From Streptomyces sp. NRRL S-87 (GTDB taxonomy: Bacteria > Actinomycetota > Actinomycetes > Streptomycetales > Streptomycetaceae): DNA of 64,000 bases. Positions within the stretch are counted from its first letter, which is position 1, and each line of letters begins with the position of its first letter. The notes beneath the pieces were generated by a model. The model was not told where the DNA came from. It saw only the letters and a program-made list of their open reading frames with translations, and did no database searches. Position numbers and translations under genes: made by a program. The stretch covers positions 7,540 to 71,539 of the forward strand of contig NZ_JOGB01000035.1 of the NCBI RefSeq assembly GCF_000719335.1, in the 5' to 3' direction. Below, piece after piece: positions 28,138-38,362 of the stretch.

Positions 28138-28503
28138 TCAGACGGCGAGCGCCTGGGCGCGCCGCTTGACCTCCGTGCCGCGATTCTCGCTCAGGGCCTG
28201 CGCCGGGGTGCCCGGCAGGGTCTCGTCCGGCGTGAAGAGCCACTCGAGCATCTCCTCGTCGGTGAAGCCGTCGTCGCGCAGGAGGGTGAGGGTGCCGGAG
28301 AGGCCCTTGACCACCTTGTCGCCGTCGATGAAGGCCGCCGGCACCTGGAGGGCGCGGTTCTCGCCGCGGCGGACGGCGATCAGCTGACCGTCCTTGACCA
28401 GCTGGCGGACCCGGGTCACCTCCACGTCCAGCATTTCGGCGATGTCGGGGAGGTAGAGCCACTCGGGGACGAGAGCATCGATCTTCGTGTCAATCTCGGT
28501 CAC
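28138..28503 (-). CDS. Rv2175c-type winged-helix DNA-binding protein
   Basis: A 121-residue protein matching the Rv2175c family of actinobacterial DNA-binding proteins: an N-terminal helix-turn-helix (YLPDIAEMLDVEVTRVRQLV, residues about 17-36), then QLIAVRRGENRALQVPAAF and a C-terminal helical half with EMLEWLFTPDETLPG. In M. tuberculosis Rv2175c lies beside and is phosphorylated by the kinase PknL; here a PASTA kinase lies 4.5 kb away. The GTG start gives the family N-terminus. Target genes are unknown. Confidence 0.85.
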   Translation of the reverse strand: MTEIDTKIDALVPEWLYLPDIAEMLDVEVTRVRQLVKDGQLIAVRRGENRALQVPAAFIDGDKVVKGLSGTLTLLRDDGFTDEEMLEWLFTPDETLPGTPAQALSENRGTEVKRRAQALAV

Positions 28504-28564
28504 GGGACAAGCCTGCCATCCCGGACCGACAGCCGGTACCCGGGCCGTCCGGACGGGGGCTCGG

Positions 28565-28670
28565 GTGTGGGGTGCGGGCGTGGGGGGGGTGGGGGTGGGA
28601 TGTCGGGTGTCGGCTGTCGGCTGTCGGCTGTCGGCTGTCGGCTGTCGGCTGTCGGGTGACGGGTGACGGG
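28565..28670 (+). repeat. G-rich tract and 7-bp tandem repeat (TGTCGGC)
   Basis: Ten 7-nt units from 28601 (TGTCGGG, six TGTCGGC, TGTCGGG, two TGACGGG), preceded by a G-rich tract (28565-28600) with several G-runs that could form a quadruplex. The 254-nt spacer between the Rv2175c-like gene and the FAD reductase gene contains nothing else I can support. Confidence 0.85.
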
Positions 28671-28757
28671 GACGAGGCCCGGCACCCGGGATACGGGGTG
28701 GGGTGCCGGGTGCCGGGCGTGCGTGTCGGGTAGGCGTGTATCGGGTGTCGGGGGCCG

Positions 28758-30056
28758 TCAGACCGCGGCGGACTTCAGTGCCACGGTGGGGTCCGCGACC
28801 TTGGCCGGATCCAGTCGGGTGCCGGCCTCGATGAGCTTGCGCCCCTGTGCCAGGTCCCGCGGCCGTCCGACGGAGAGCACGGCGGCCGGCACGTCGCCGC
28901 GCAGCCACACGACCGCCCACGCGTCCTCGGCCGGATCGCCGCGCCACACCAGCGTGTCGTGGTCGGTGTGGTGGCCGGCGTACTGGACGAAGCGCCCGAA
29001 CTGCTCCGACCAGAAGTACGGCACCGGGTCGTAGACGGGCCCGTCCTCACCCGGGGCGGCGAGGATGTTCGCGGCCAGCGTCCGGGGCCCCTGGAGGGCG
29101 TTGTCCCAGTGGTGGACGAGCAGCCGCTCGCCGTAGCGGGCCGAGGGGAACGAGGCGCAGTCCCCTACCGCGAACACCGCGGGCACCGAGGTGGCCAGGC
29201 GGGCGTCGGTGGTGACGGAACCGTCCGGGCCGAGCTCGACGCCGGAGCCGGCCAGCCAGGCGGTGGCGGGCCGGGCGCCGATGCCGACCACGACGGCGCC
29301 GGCGGGCAGCCGGGTGCCGTCGGCGAGCAGGACCGCGCCGGGGCCGCCGGCGGCCCGGGGCTTCCCCGGGCGGGCGGGCTCGGCGGGCGCTGCGGGCTCG
29401 GCCGGCTCGATCTTCTCGACGCGGGAGCCGGTGAGCAGCCGGACGCCGATCTGCTCGTACCAGGCGGCCATCGGGGCGGCCACCTCGGCCGGCAGCGCAC
29501 CGGCCAGCGGGCGGTCGGCGGCCTCGACGACGGTGACGGCGCAGCCGGCCTCGCGGGCGGCGGTGGCGAACTCGGCCCCGATCCAGCCCGCGCCGACCAC
29601 GACGATGTCGTGCTGCTCGGCGAGCACGGGCTTCAGGCGGGCGGCGTCGTCGAGGGTGCGCAGCAGGTGGACGCCGGGGACGCCGGCGCTGCCGGGCAGG
29701 GTGACCGGCTCGGCGCCGGTGGCGACGACCAGGACGTCGTACGGGACCGGGCCCGCCTCGGTGTCGACCTCGCGGTCACCGGCGCGCAGGCCGGTGACGG
29801 CCACGCCGAGGCGCAGGTCGATGCGCAGGGCCTCGAAGTCGATCTCGAAGGCGGAGTCCTCGGCCTTGCCGAGGAGGACCGCCTTGGAGAGCGGGGGGCG
29901 GTCGTAGGGCTGGTGGGGCTCCGCGCCGAGGAGGGTGACCGGCCCGGTCCAGCCCTGTTCGCGCAGGGCGACCGCCGTCTGCACCCCGGCCATGCCCGCT
30001 CCGACGATGACGACGCCGTACGTCGTCTCCCGCGTCTGGTTGCTCTGATCGCTCAC
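28758..30056 (-). CDS. Ferredoxin-reductase-type FAD-dependent oxidoreductase
   Basis: A 432-residue class I pyridine nucleotide-disulfide-type reductase. FAD motif VVIVGAGMAGVQTAVAL near the N-terminus, PYDRPPLSKAVLLG, NAD(P)H motif VVVGAGWIGAEFATAAREAG near 145-165, the second FAD motif VFAVGDCAS near 315, and HHWDNALQGPRTLA. This is the pattern of ferredoxin/rubredoxin reductases that feed P450s or dioxygenases. No ferredoxin or oxygenase gene is adjacent, so the partner is unknown. An Ala/Pro-rich insertion lies near residue 220. The GTG start has a TAGGGT -10 ending 6 nt upstream. Confidence 0.88.
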   Translation of the reverse strand: MSDQSNQTRETTYGVVIVGAGMAGVQTAVALREQGWTGPVTLLGAEPHQPYDRPPLSKAVLLGKAEDSAFEIDFEALRIDLRLGVAVTGLRAGDREVDTEAGPVPYDVLVVATGAEPVTLPGSAGVPGVHLLRTLDDAARLKPVLAEQHDIVVVGAGWIGAEFATAAREAGCAVTVVEAADRPLAGALPAEVAAPMAAWYEQIGVRLLTGSRVEKIEPAEPAAPAEPARPGKPRAAGGPGAVLLADGTRLPAGAVVVGIGARPATAWLAGSGVELGPDGSVTTDARLATSVPAVFAVGDCASFPSARYGERLLVHHWDNALQGPRTLAANILAAPGEDGPVYDPVPYFWSEQFGRFVQYAGHHTDHDTLVWRGDPAEDAWAVVWLRGDVPAAVLSVGRPRDLAQGRKLIEAGTRLDPAKVADPTVALKSAAV

Positions 30057-30068
30057 GTCCCCACCCTA
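30057..30068 (-). promoter_or_regulatory. Leaderless -10 (TAGGGT) for FAD reductase
   Basis: TAGGGT on the minus strand (30068 to 30063) ends 6 nt before the GTG start, so +1 falls on the G. No Shine-Dalgarno sequence. Confidence 0.55.
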
Positions 30069-30375
30069 ACCACCTGATAGTGCGTCAGTAAGGCCGGTGC
30101 GGGGGGCTTCCCGGGCTGGTCCGGCGCAGGTCCGGTGCCTGTCCGGCGTCCGTCCGGCTTGCGTCCGGCGTCCGTCCGGCCGGGTTCGGTCGATCCTCCG
30201 GTTTTTGGTGCGGTTGGCCCGTGGATGGGCTGGAGGATTCTCTGGTGCTGGGGTGCGTGGGTGGGGGTGGTGAGTTTGGCGCGCGTTCGCTGACCCCGGG
30301 CACGCGGGGCCCAGGACGGCTCCCGCACCGGGGTGGGGGCGGCGCCCCCGGGGGAGGGCGCGCGACCGGGCGGCC
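30069..30375. other. Spacer between FAD reductase and thi operon
   Basis: GC-rich, gene-free. Bases 30118-30183 hold imperfect direct repeats of a GTCCGGCGTCC-like unit. A weak inverted pair CTGA-N7-TCAG (30074-30088) lies just upstream of the FAD reductase promoter. Nothing else is supported. Confidence 0.4.
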
Positions 30376-30405
30376 TTACCCGTCCTGCTGGGCGGGGGTT
30401 AGTCT
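30376..30405 (+). promoter_or_regulatory. Promoter of the thiO-thiS-thiG operon
   Basis: TTACCC (30376-30381) and TAGTCT (30400-30405) with an 18-nt spacer. The predicted start near 30412 lies a few bases before the riboswitch. Confidence 0.45.
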
Positions 30406-30418
30406 GACGGCCGTACCT

Positions 30419-30515
30419 ATCGCGGGAGCCCGGACGCACCGGGCTGAGAGGGAGGCTGGCCGGCCTCCGACCGTCCGAACCTGATCCGGGTCATGCCGGC
30501 GAAGGGAGGGGCTGG
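30419..30515 (+). ncRNA. TPP riboswitch (THI element)
   Basis: Shows both conserved cores of the thiamine pyrophosphate aptamer: CACCGGGCTGAGAGGGAGG (pyrimidine-binding arm with CUGAGA) and GAACCTGATCCGGGTCATGC followed by CGGCGAAGGGAGG (pyrophosphate arm). Pairing elements GGGAGCCCGG and CCGGGC surround the first core. The GGGAGGGG that should serve as ribosome-binding site for thiO directly follows the 3' end, so ligand binding probably blocks translation initiation. It controls the thiazole-forming operon thiO-thiS-thiG. Confidence 0.93.
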
Positions 30516-30521
30516 AAGCCC

Positions 30522-32826
<2,305 letters not shown>

Positions 32827-32913
32827 CCCCGGGGGGCCGTCCTCGAACGGCGGCCCGTCCCGCCCGCCGGGGCACCTCCCGGCGGTGGCCGGGCGGGTTC
32901 GAGGCGCCGGGGT

Positions 32914-32932
32914 CCGGGGGCGGAGCCCCCGG
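32914..32932 (+). terminator. Stem-loop after thiG
   Basis: CCGGGGGC-GGA-GCCCCCGG, a perfect 8-bp stem with a 3-nt loop. No T-run follows, as is usual in Streptomyces. Confidence 0.5.
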
Positions 32933-33002
32933 GGTGGCGGCGGTGGCGTCACAAGACGGTGGCAAGCAGGGGCGGGCGGGGTGGGGCGAGGGCGGGCCCT
33001 CG

Positions 33003-33014
33003 TAGAATTCGCGG
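33003..33014 (+). promoter_or_regulatory. Leaderless -10 (TAGAAT) for PASTA kinase
   Basis: TAGAAT ends 6 nt before the GTG start, giving +1 on its G. The region carries no Shine-Dalgarno sequence and no clear -35. Confidence 0.6.
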
Positions 33015-34919
33015 GTGGATACGACCCTGGACGACCCGCTCGTCGGGCGCAGCCTCGACGGCCGCTACCGCATCGACGCCCGCATCGCGGTCGGCGGCAT
33101 GGCGACGGTCTACCGGGCCCTCGACACCCGCCTCGACCGCGTGCTCGCGCTCAAGGTGATGCACCCGGACCTCGCCGCCGACGCCGCGTTCGTGGACCGC
33201 TTCATCCGCGAGGCCAAGTCCGTGGCCCGGCTCGCGCACCCGAACGTCGTCGCCGTCTTCGACCAGGGCACCGACGGCCCGTACGTGTTCCTCGCCATGG
33301 AGTACGTCCCCGGCTGCACCCTGCGCGACGTCCTGCGCGAGCGCGGCGCGCTGCAGCCGCGGGCGGCGCTCGACATCCTGGAGCCCGTGCTGGCCGCGCT
33401 CGGCGCCGCGCACCGGGCCGGGTTCGTGCACCGGGACATGAAGCCCGAGAACGTCCTGATCGGCGACGACGGCCGGGTCAAGGTCGCCGACTTCGGCCTG
33501 GTCCGGGCGGTCGGCTCGGCCACCAACACCACCGGTGCCGTCCTCGGCACCGTCTCCTACCTCGCCCCCGAGCAGATCGAGAACGGCACCACCGACCCGC
33601 GCGTGGACGTCTACGCCTGCGGCGTGGTGCTCTACGAGATGCTGACCGGCGGCAAGCCGCACTCCGGCGACACCCCCGCCCAGGTGCTCTACCGGCACCT
33701 GAACGAGGACGTGCCGCCGCCCTCCGCCGCCGTCCCGGGCCTGCCGGCCGCGCTGGACGAGGCGGTCGCGAGCGCCACCGCGCGCTCCGCGGACCTGCGC
33801 CCGTACGACGCGGTCGCGCTGCTGCAGCTCGTACGGGAGGCCCGCGCGGCGCTCACCGACGCGCAGCTGGACGCCGTGCCGCCGCAGGCGCGGGCCGGTG
33901 AGCGCAGTGCGTCCGAGGACCGGACCAGCGTCGTGCCGCGGCCGGTGGCCGGGCGGGAGTCCGTGCACCACACGGCCCGGTTCGAGCACCCGCCGGTGGC
34001 GGACCCCGCCCCCGCGCCGCGGCGCCGGCCGCGCCCGCGCGGGCCGCTGTTCGCCGCGCTCGGCGCGCTGCTGGTCGTCCTGCTCGGCACCGGTGTCTGG
34101 TACGTGAGCTCGGGCCAGTTCACCCGGGTGCCGAACCTGCTGGGCAAGACCCAGGAGGACGCGCAGCAGCGGCTGGCCGCGGCCGGTCTGGACGTCGAGG
34201 GCGTCCGGCGGGAGTTCAGCGACTCGTACGAGCGCGGCACCGTGATGGCCACCGACCCGGCGGGCGGGGCGCGGATCCGCGGGAACGGGTCCGTGGTGCT
34301 CACGGTCTCCCGCGGCCCGAAGGTCGTGACGGTGCCGACGGTCAAGGGGATGCCGCTGGCGCAGGCCAGGAAGGCCTTGGCCAAGGCGGGGCTGGCGCCG
34401 GGCGTGGTCACGCAGGAGTTCAGCCGCGACGTCGCCAGGGGCGCGGCGATCAGCACCGATCCCGGCGCCGGCGAGCAGCGGGCCCCTGACACGGCCGTCG
34501 CGATCGTGGTCAGCAAGGGCGCCCCGGTGCCGGTGCCCACGGTGGTGGGCGAGCCCCTCGACCGGGCCCGTACGACGCTGGAGGCGCTCGGGCTGGTGGT
34601 GCAGGTCGCACCGGAGCAGACCAACTCCCCGCAGCCGGCGGGGGCGGTGGCCAACCAGTCGGTGGCGGCCGGGACCCAGGCGGGCACCGGGGACACCATC
34701 GTGCTGACCGTCTCCAAGGGGCCGCGGATGGTCCCGGTGCCGAACGTCGTCGGCCAGGACCAGGACGACGCGAAGCGGGCGCTGGAGGCGGCCGGCTTCA
34801 AGGTGAAGGTGGACCGGCCGCTGATCTCCTTCAGCCACGAGGTGGCCGAGCAGTCGGTCAAGGGCGGCGAGAGCGCGCCCGAGGGCAGCACCATCACGAT
34901 CAGGATCAAGGCACTGTGA
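33015..34919 (+). CDS. PknB-type Ser/Thr protein kinase with PASTA domains
   Basis: Membrane receptor kinase of 634 residues. The cytoplasmic kinase domain (about 14-275) has a Gly-loop AVGGMATVYRALD, catalytic Lys47 (ALKVMH), HRDMKPENVLI near 138, DFGL and the APEQ loop. A Pro/Arg-rich linker, one membrane helix (about 343-362) and four extracellular PASTA repeats follow; each begins with a (V)PNL/VPTV-type motif. PASTA domains bind muropeptides or lipid II, so the kinase should link wall state to phosphorylation. In mycobacteria the PknL/Rv2175c pair lies in an equivalent neighbourhood, although PknL lacks PASTA domains. The gene overlaps the nfo start codon (GTGA). Confidence 0.95.
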   Translation: MDTTLDDPLVGRSLDGRYRIDARIAVGGMATVYRALDTRLDRVLALKVMHPDLAADAAFVDRFIREAKSVARLAHPNVVAVFDQGTDGPYVFLAMEYVPGCTLRDVLRERGALQPRAALDILEPVLAALGAAHRAGFVHRDMKPENVLIGDDGRVKVADFGLVRAVGSATNTTGAVLGTVSYLAPEQIENGTTDPRVDVYACGVVLYEMLTGGKPHSGDTPAQVLYRHLNEDVPPPSAAVPGLPAALDEAVASATARSADLRPYDAVALLQLVREARAALTDAQLDAVPPQARAGERSASEDRTSVVPRPVAGRESVHHTARFEHPPVADPAPAPRRRPRPRGPLFAALGALLVVLLGTGVWYVSSGQFTRVPNLLGKTQEDAQQRLAAAGLDVEGVRREFSDSYERGTVMATDPAGGARIRGNGSVVLTVSRGPKVVTVPTVKGMPLAQARKALAKAGLAPGVVTQEFSRDVARGAAISTDPGAGEQRAPDTAVAIVVSKGAPVPVPTVVGEPLDRARTTLEALGLVVQVAPEQTNSPQPAGAVANQSVAAGTQAGTGDTIVLTVSKGPRMVPVPNVVGQDQDDAKRALEAAGFKVKVDRPLISFSHEVAEQSVKGGESAPEGSTITIRIKAL

Positions 34920-35846
34920 GCAACGAGACCACGCCCCCCGGACACCCCGCGGGGGTATCCGTCCCGGTTCGGCGCGACCCGGCGGCCGTGCGCAACCCCG
35001 TCGGGGGGCACGTGCCGGTGGCGGGCGGGCTGGCCACGACGGGCCTCGCGTACGCCCGCGAGATGGGCGCCGAGACGGTGCAGGTCTTCGTGGCCAATCC
35101 GCGGGGCTGGGCCACCCCCACGGGGTATCCGGAGCAGGACGAGGCGTTCCGCGCCGGCTGCGCGGCCGCGGACATCCCCGCCTACGTCCACGCCCCGCTA
35201 CCTGATCAACTTCGGCTCGCACACCGGGGCGACGGTGGAGCGGTCGGTGGAGTCGCTGCGGCACTCGCTGCGCCGCGGGCGGGAGATCGGTGCGCTCGGG
35301 GTGGTGGTGCACACCGGCTCGGCGACCGGCGGACGGCCGCGCGAGGAGGCGTTCGCGCAGGTCAGGGAGCACATGCTGCCGCTGCTCGACGAGCTGACGC
35401 ACGACGACGACCCGTTCCTGCTGCTGGAGTCCACGGCGGGGCAGGGCTCGTCGCTGTGCTCGCGCACCTGGGACTTCGGGCCCTACTTCGAGGCCCTCGA
35501 CGCGCACCCCAAGCTGGGGATCTGCCTGGACACCTGCCACATCTTCGCCGCCGGGCACGACCTGGCGGCGCCGGGCGGTACGAAGCAGACCCTCGACCTG
35601 CTGGTGGACACGGTCGGACCGGGGCGGCTGAAGCTGATCCACGCCAACGACTCGAAGGAGGGCCTGGGCGCCCACAAGGACCGGCACGCCAACATCGGCG
35701 CCGGCCACATCGGCGAGGACGCCTTCCGGGAGCTGTTCTCGCACCCCGAGACGGCCGGGGTGCCGCTGGTCATCGAGACCCCGGGCGGCAAGGAGGGGCA
35801 CGCGGCGGACGTGGCCCGGCTGAAGGAGCTGCGGGAGATCCACTGA
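34916..35846 (+). pseudogene. nfo: Deoxyribonuclease IV (Nfo), interrupted by one-base frameshift
   Basis: AP endonuclease of base-excision repair. Residues 1-94 (start GTG overlapping the kinase stop; NPVGGHVPVAGGL, QVFVANPRGWATPTGYPEQ, IPAYVHAP) are in one frame. The family sequence YLINFGSHTGATVERSVESL continues only in the +1 frame, from base 35199, and runs to the normal C-terminus (VHTGSATGG, LLLESTAGQG, CLDTCHIFAAGHD, HANDSK, DRHANIGAGHIGE, IETPGGKEG). One surplus base near 35198 in CCCCGC explains this. Either a true inactivating mutation or a sequencing error. The second half alone could start at an internal codon (35235) but lacks conserved N-terminal residues. Confidence 0.88.
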
Positions 35847-35850
35847 ATCC

Positions 35851-35904
35851 TTGAGGAATACCCCTGGGGGGTATACGGTTCTGCATATCGGCAGGACCGT
35901 ATAC
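35851..35904 (+). promoter_or_regulatory. CsoR-like copper operator and promoter of DUF4396 gene
   Basis: TTGAGG (35851-35856), 17-nt spacer, TACGGT (35874-35879). The spacer holds ATACCCC-TGG-GGGGTAT (35858-35874), the palindrome type bound by CsoR copper repressors. A second inverted repeat, GTATACGGTTCTGC / GCAGGACCGTATAC (35871-35904, one mismatch, 6-nt loop), covers the -10 and the predicted start. Confidence 0.7.
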
Positions 35905-35922
35905 CTGGCTTTGGGGGTTCTC

Positions 35923-36480
35923 ATGGAACACGCGCAGCACCACACGGAGCACACGCACCACGACGCCGAGCACGCGGGCCACGCCCAGCACCACGCGGAA
36001 CATGCGAGCCACGCGGGACACGCCCACCTCACCGCCGGCGGCCGCGTCAGCTGGGCCACGGCCGCGCAGGCCACCCTGCACTGCCTCACCGGATGCGCCA
36101 TCGGCGAGGTCCTGGGCATGGTGATCGGCACCGCGTTCGGCTGGGGGAACCTCCCGACGATGGTCCTGGCCATCGCCCTGGCGTTCTTCTTCGGCTACGC
36201 GCTCACGCTTCGCGGCGTCCTGAAGGCCGGCGTCGACTTCCGCACCGGCTTCAAGGTGGCGCTGGCCGCCGACACCCTCTCGATCGCCGTCATGGAGCTG
36301 ATCGACAACGGAGTGATCGCGCTGTGGCCCGACGCGATGGACGCCCACCTCGACGACGCGCTCTTCTGGATCGCGCTGGCGGCCTCGCTGGTGCTGGCCT
36401 TCCTGGTCACGACCCCGGTCAACCGCTGGATGATCGGCCGCGGCAAGGGCCACGCGGTGGTCCACCAGTACCACCACTGA
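35923..36480 (+). CDS. His-rich DUF4396 membrane protein
   Basis: A 185-residue protein. The first 40 residues contain some 15 His in AEHA/HH patterns, a likely metal-binding tail. The rest is a DUF4396 domain of about four membrane helices, with ATLHCLTGCAIGEVLGMVIGT, a Cys pair, and TLSIAVMELIDNGV. The ATG was chosen because an upstream in-frame TTG would place the operator inside the gene. The neighbouring CsoR-like operator and the His/Cys content suggest copper handling, an inference only. No csoR, copZ or copA gene lies in the window. Confidence 0.82.
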   Translation: MEHAQHHTEHTHHDAEHAGHAQHHAEHASHAGHAHLTAGGRVSWATAAQATLHCLTGCAIGEVLGMVIGTAFGWGNLPTMVLAIALAFFFGYALTLRGVLKAGVDFRTGFKVALAADTLSIAVMELIDNGVIALWPDAMDAHLDDALFWIALAASLVLAFLVTTPVNRWMIGRGKGHAVVHQYHH

Positions 36481-36538
36481 ACGGCGCGCGGACCGCGCCC
36501 GTCACCCCGCGGGAGCCGCGCGGCGGCCCGGAGGACCC

Positions 36539-37171
36539 CTACAGGTCCGGGCCCTCGCCCGGCTCCTCCTGGTAGGAGTACCGCTGCTCGCGCCACGGGT
36601 CGCCGATGTTGTGGTAGCCGCGCTCCTCCCAGAAGCCGCGGCGGTCGGCGGTCATGTACTCCACGCCGCGCACCCACTTGGGGCCCTTCCACGCGTACAG
36701 GTGCGGCACCACCAGCCGCAGCGGGAACCCGTGCTCGGCCGTCAGCGGCTCACCGCCCTGGTGCGTGGCGAAGACGGTCCGCTCGGAAGCGAAGTCCGCC
36801 AGGCGCATGTTCGAGCTGAAGCCGTACTCGGCCCAGACCATGACGTGCGTGACCTGGGGGGCCGGCGGGGCCAGTTCGAGGATCCTGCGGGCGAGGACAC
36901 CGCCCCATTCGGCCCCCACCATGCTGAACTTCGTGACGCAGTGCAGGTCCGCCACGACCGAGGAGAAGGGCAGGGCCGCGAACTCGTCGTGGTTCCAGCA
37001 GTGCTTCTCACCGTCCGCGGTGGCGCCGAAGACCCTGAATTCCCAGCGGTCCGGCCTGAACTTGGGGACGGGTCCGTAGTGCGTGACCGGCCAGCCGCGC
37101 TGCAACCGCTGCCCCGGCGGAAGCTCCAGCTGCTCTGCTCCCGGAGATTCCCGGCTTTCCGGCTGACCCAT
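36539..37171 (-). CDS. Sulfite-oxidase-like molybdopterin oxidoreductase
   Basis: A 210-residue single-domain protein of the sulfite oxidase/YedY fold. Molybdopterin-binding features include the Mo-ligand Cys in ADLHCVTKFS near residue 78, WGGVLARRILELAPP, WAEYGFSSNMRLADF, and HGFPLRLVVPHLYAWKGPKWVRGVEYM, followed by a YHNIGDPWREQRY end. It has no signal peptide and no haem or dimerisation domain, so it is a cytoplasmic, minimal member. The electron partner and substrate are unknown. It is transcribed convergently with the DUF4396 gene and divergently from bfr. Confidence 0.88.
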   Translation of the reverse strand: MGQPESRESPGAEQLELPPGQRLQRGWPVTHYGPVPKFRPDRWEFRVFGATADGEKHCWNHDEFAALPFSSVVADLHCVTKFSMVGAEWGGVLARRILELAPPAPQVTHVMVWAEYGFSSNMRLADFASERTVFATHQGGEPLTAEHGFPLRLVVPHLYAWKGPKWVRGVEYMTADRRGFWEERGYHNIGDPWREQRYSYQEEPGEGPDL

Positions 37172-37322
37172 GAGTCCATGGTGACAGACCCGGCGGGGTG
37201 GTCATGACCAGCCGAGCACGCATTCGGGCAACTCCTACTAAGGAGGCACTTACTGGACGGCCCTCTGCAGCGGTGCGAGGATGCGCGCAATTGCCCGGTT
37301 ACGCCTGGAAGGAGCCTCTGCG

Positions 37323-37799
37323 ATGCAGGGCGACCCCGAGGTCCTCGAGTTCCTCAACGAGCAGCTGACCGGCGAGCTGACTGCCATCAACCAGTACTGG
37401 CTGCACTACCGCATCCAGGACAACAAGGGTTGGACGAAGCTCGCCAAGTACACGCGTGAAGAGTCCATCGACGAGATGAAGCACGCGGACAAGCTGACCG
37501 AGCGCATCCTGATGCTGGACGGCCTCCCGAACTACCAGCGGCTCTTCCACGTCCGCGTCGGCCAGACGATCACCGAGATGTTCCAGGCCGACCGGCAGGT
37601 GGAGGTCGAGGCCATCGACCGCCTCAAGCGGGGCATCGAGGTCATGCGCGGAAAGGGCGACATCACCTCGGCGCGGCTCTTCGAGGAGATCCTGGCGGAC
37701 GAGGAGCACCACATCGACTACCTCGACACGCAGCTGGAGCTCATCGAGTCCCTCGGCGAGGCGTTGTACATCGCCCAGCTCATCGAGCAGCCGAGCTGA
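37323..37799 (+). CDS. bfr: Bacterioferritin
   Basis: Haem-containing iron-storage protein forming a 24-mer. The 158 residues carry every ferroxidase ligand in E. coli numbering: Glu18, Glu51, His54, Glu94, Glu127 and His130, and the haem ligand Met52 (SIDEMKHADK). The ATG has GGAAGGA upstream, and MQGDPEVLEFLN is the family start. It is convergent with the ferredoxin gene bfd, whose product reduces the haem to release iron. No iron box was seen in front of bfr, in contrast to bfd. Confidence 0.97.
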   Translation: MQGDPEVLEFLNEQLTGELTAINQYWLHYRIQDNKGWTKLAKYTREESIDEMKHADKLTERILMLDGLPNYQRLFHVRVGQTITEMFQADRQVEVEAIDRLKRGIEVMRGKGDITSARLFEEILADEEHHIDYLDTQLELIESLGEALYIAQLIEQPS

Positions 37800-37851
37800 T
37801 CGGCCGGCCGGGCCCACAGGGCAGCCCAGCTCATCGAGCGACCGAGCCGGC

Positions 37852-38193
37852 TCAGGCCGCTTCGACGAGCGGCGAAGCCAGGGGCGCGGGTGCCAGCGGG
37901 GTCGGTGCCGGCGGGGCCGAAGGCGCGGGCGCCGGGCCCACGGGCGCCATCGCCGCCGCCGGAGCCCCGAGCGCCGGGTCGGTGGCCAGGACGGCCGTCC
38001 TCTCGCCCTTGTCCAGCAGCTGGCGGCGCGGGCACGCGCCGCGGCCCAGGATGCCCTGGATGGCCCGGACGCAGTTGCCGCAGTCCGTTCCGGCCTTGGT
38101 GGCCGAGGCTATCTGGCGGGGGGTGCAGGCGCCGTTCGCCGCGTGGTCCTTGACCTGCTGGTCGGTGATGCCGAAGCAAGAGCAGACGTACAC
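37852..38193 (-). CDS. bfd: Bacterioferritin-associated ferredoxin with Ala/Pro tail
   Basis: A [2Fe-2S] protein that transfers electrons to bacterioferritin. The first 60 residues match Bfd: YVCSCFGITDQQVKDHA and, about 27 residues later, GTDCGNCVRAIQ, giving the four Cys ligands in a C-x-C...C-x2-C layout. The GTG at 38193 is preferred (family start MYVC, and GGGAGG 8 nt upstream); a GTG 9 nt earlier overlaps the ribosome-binding site. About 50 Ala/Pro residues without conserved features follow the domain. An iron box lies 50 nt upstream. Confidence 0.9.
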   Translation of the reverse strand: MYVCSCFGITDQQVKDHAANGACTPRQIASATKAGTDCGNCVRAIQGILGRGACPRRQLLDKGERTAVLATDPALGAPAAAMAPVGPAPAPSAPPAPTPLAPAPLASPLVEAA

Positions 38194-38241
38194 GCGGTTC
38201 ACCTCCCGACAGGATGTGCGGAAACCCTCGCCGATCTTCGG

Positions 38242-38260
38242 TGAGGTTTACCTAACCTTA
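38242..38260 (-). promoter_or_regulatory. Iron box (DmdR/IdeR-type operator) for bfd
   Basis: Read on the minus strand, TAAGGTTAGGTAAACCTCA matches the 19-bp actinobacterial iron box TTAGGTTAGGCTCACCTAA at 14 positions. It sits directly in front of bfd, predicting repression when iron is plentiful. Confidence 0.75.
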
Positions 38261-38296
38261 CCCGCGGGCCCGGACCCGTAAAAGTCCTGTCGACGA

Positions 38297-38335
38297 CAGT
38301 GGGGCGCGGATCACATCGATCCGCGCCCCACTGTC
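38297..38335. terminator. Hairpin terminator after DAHP synthase
   Basis: Inverted repeat CAGTGGGGCGCGGAT (38298-38312) with ATCCGCGCCCCACTG (38320-38334), 7-nt loop. It lies downstream of the DAHP synthase gene and upstream of bfd, on the same strand, and separates the two. Confidence 0.85.
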
Positions 38336-38362
38336 ATAGGAAGCTACCTACTGATCGCGACC

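Noticed and set aside
28601..28670. CRISPR array
   Set aside because: Units are 7 bp and contiguous without spacers, and no cas gene is present; the same applies to the 9-, 16- and 21-bp arrays.
32949..36173. Long minus-strand frame across kinase, nfo and DUF4396 genes
   Set aside because: It crosses three unrelated real genes, their promoters and a frameshift; composition is that of an antisense shadow.
37776..37848. Repeat of GCCCAGCTCATCGAGC at the end of bfr and 45 nt later as a regulatory element
   Set aside because: It looks like a small partial duplication of the bfr 3' end; no palindrome or terminator form.
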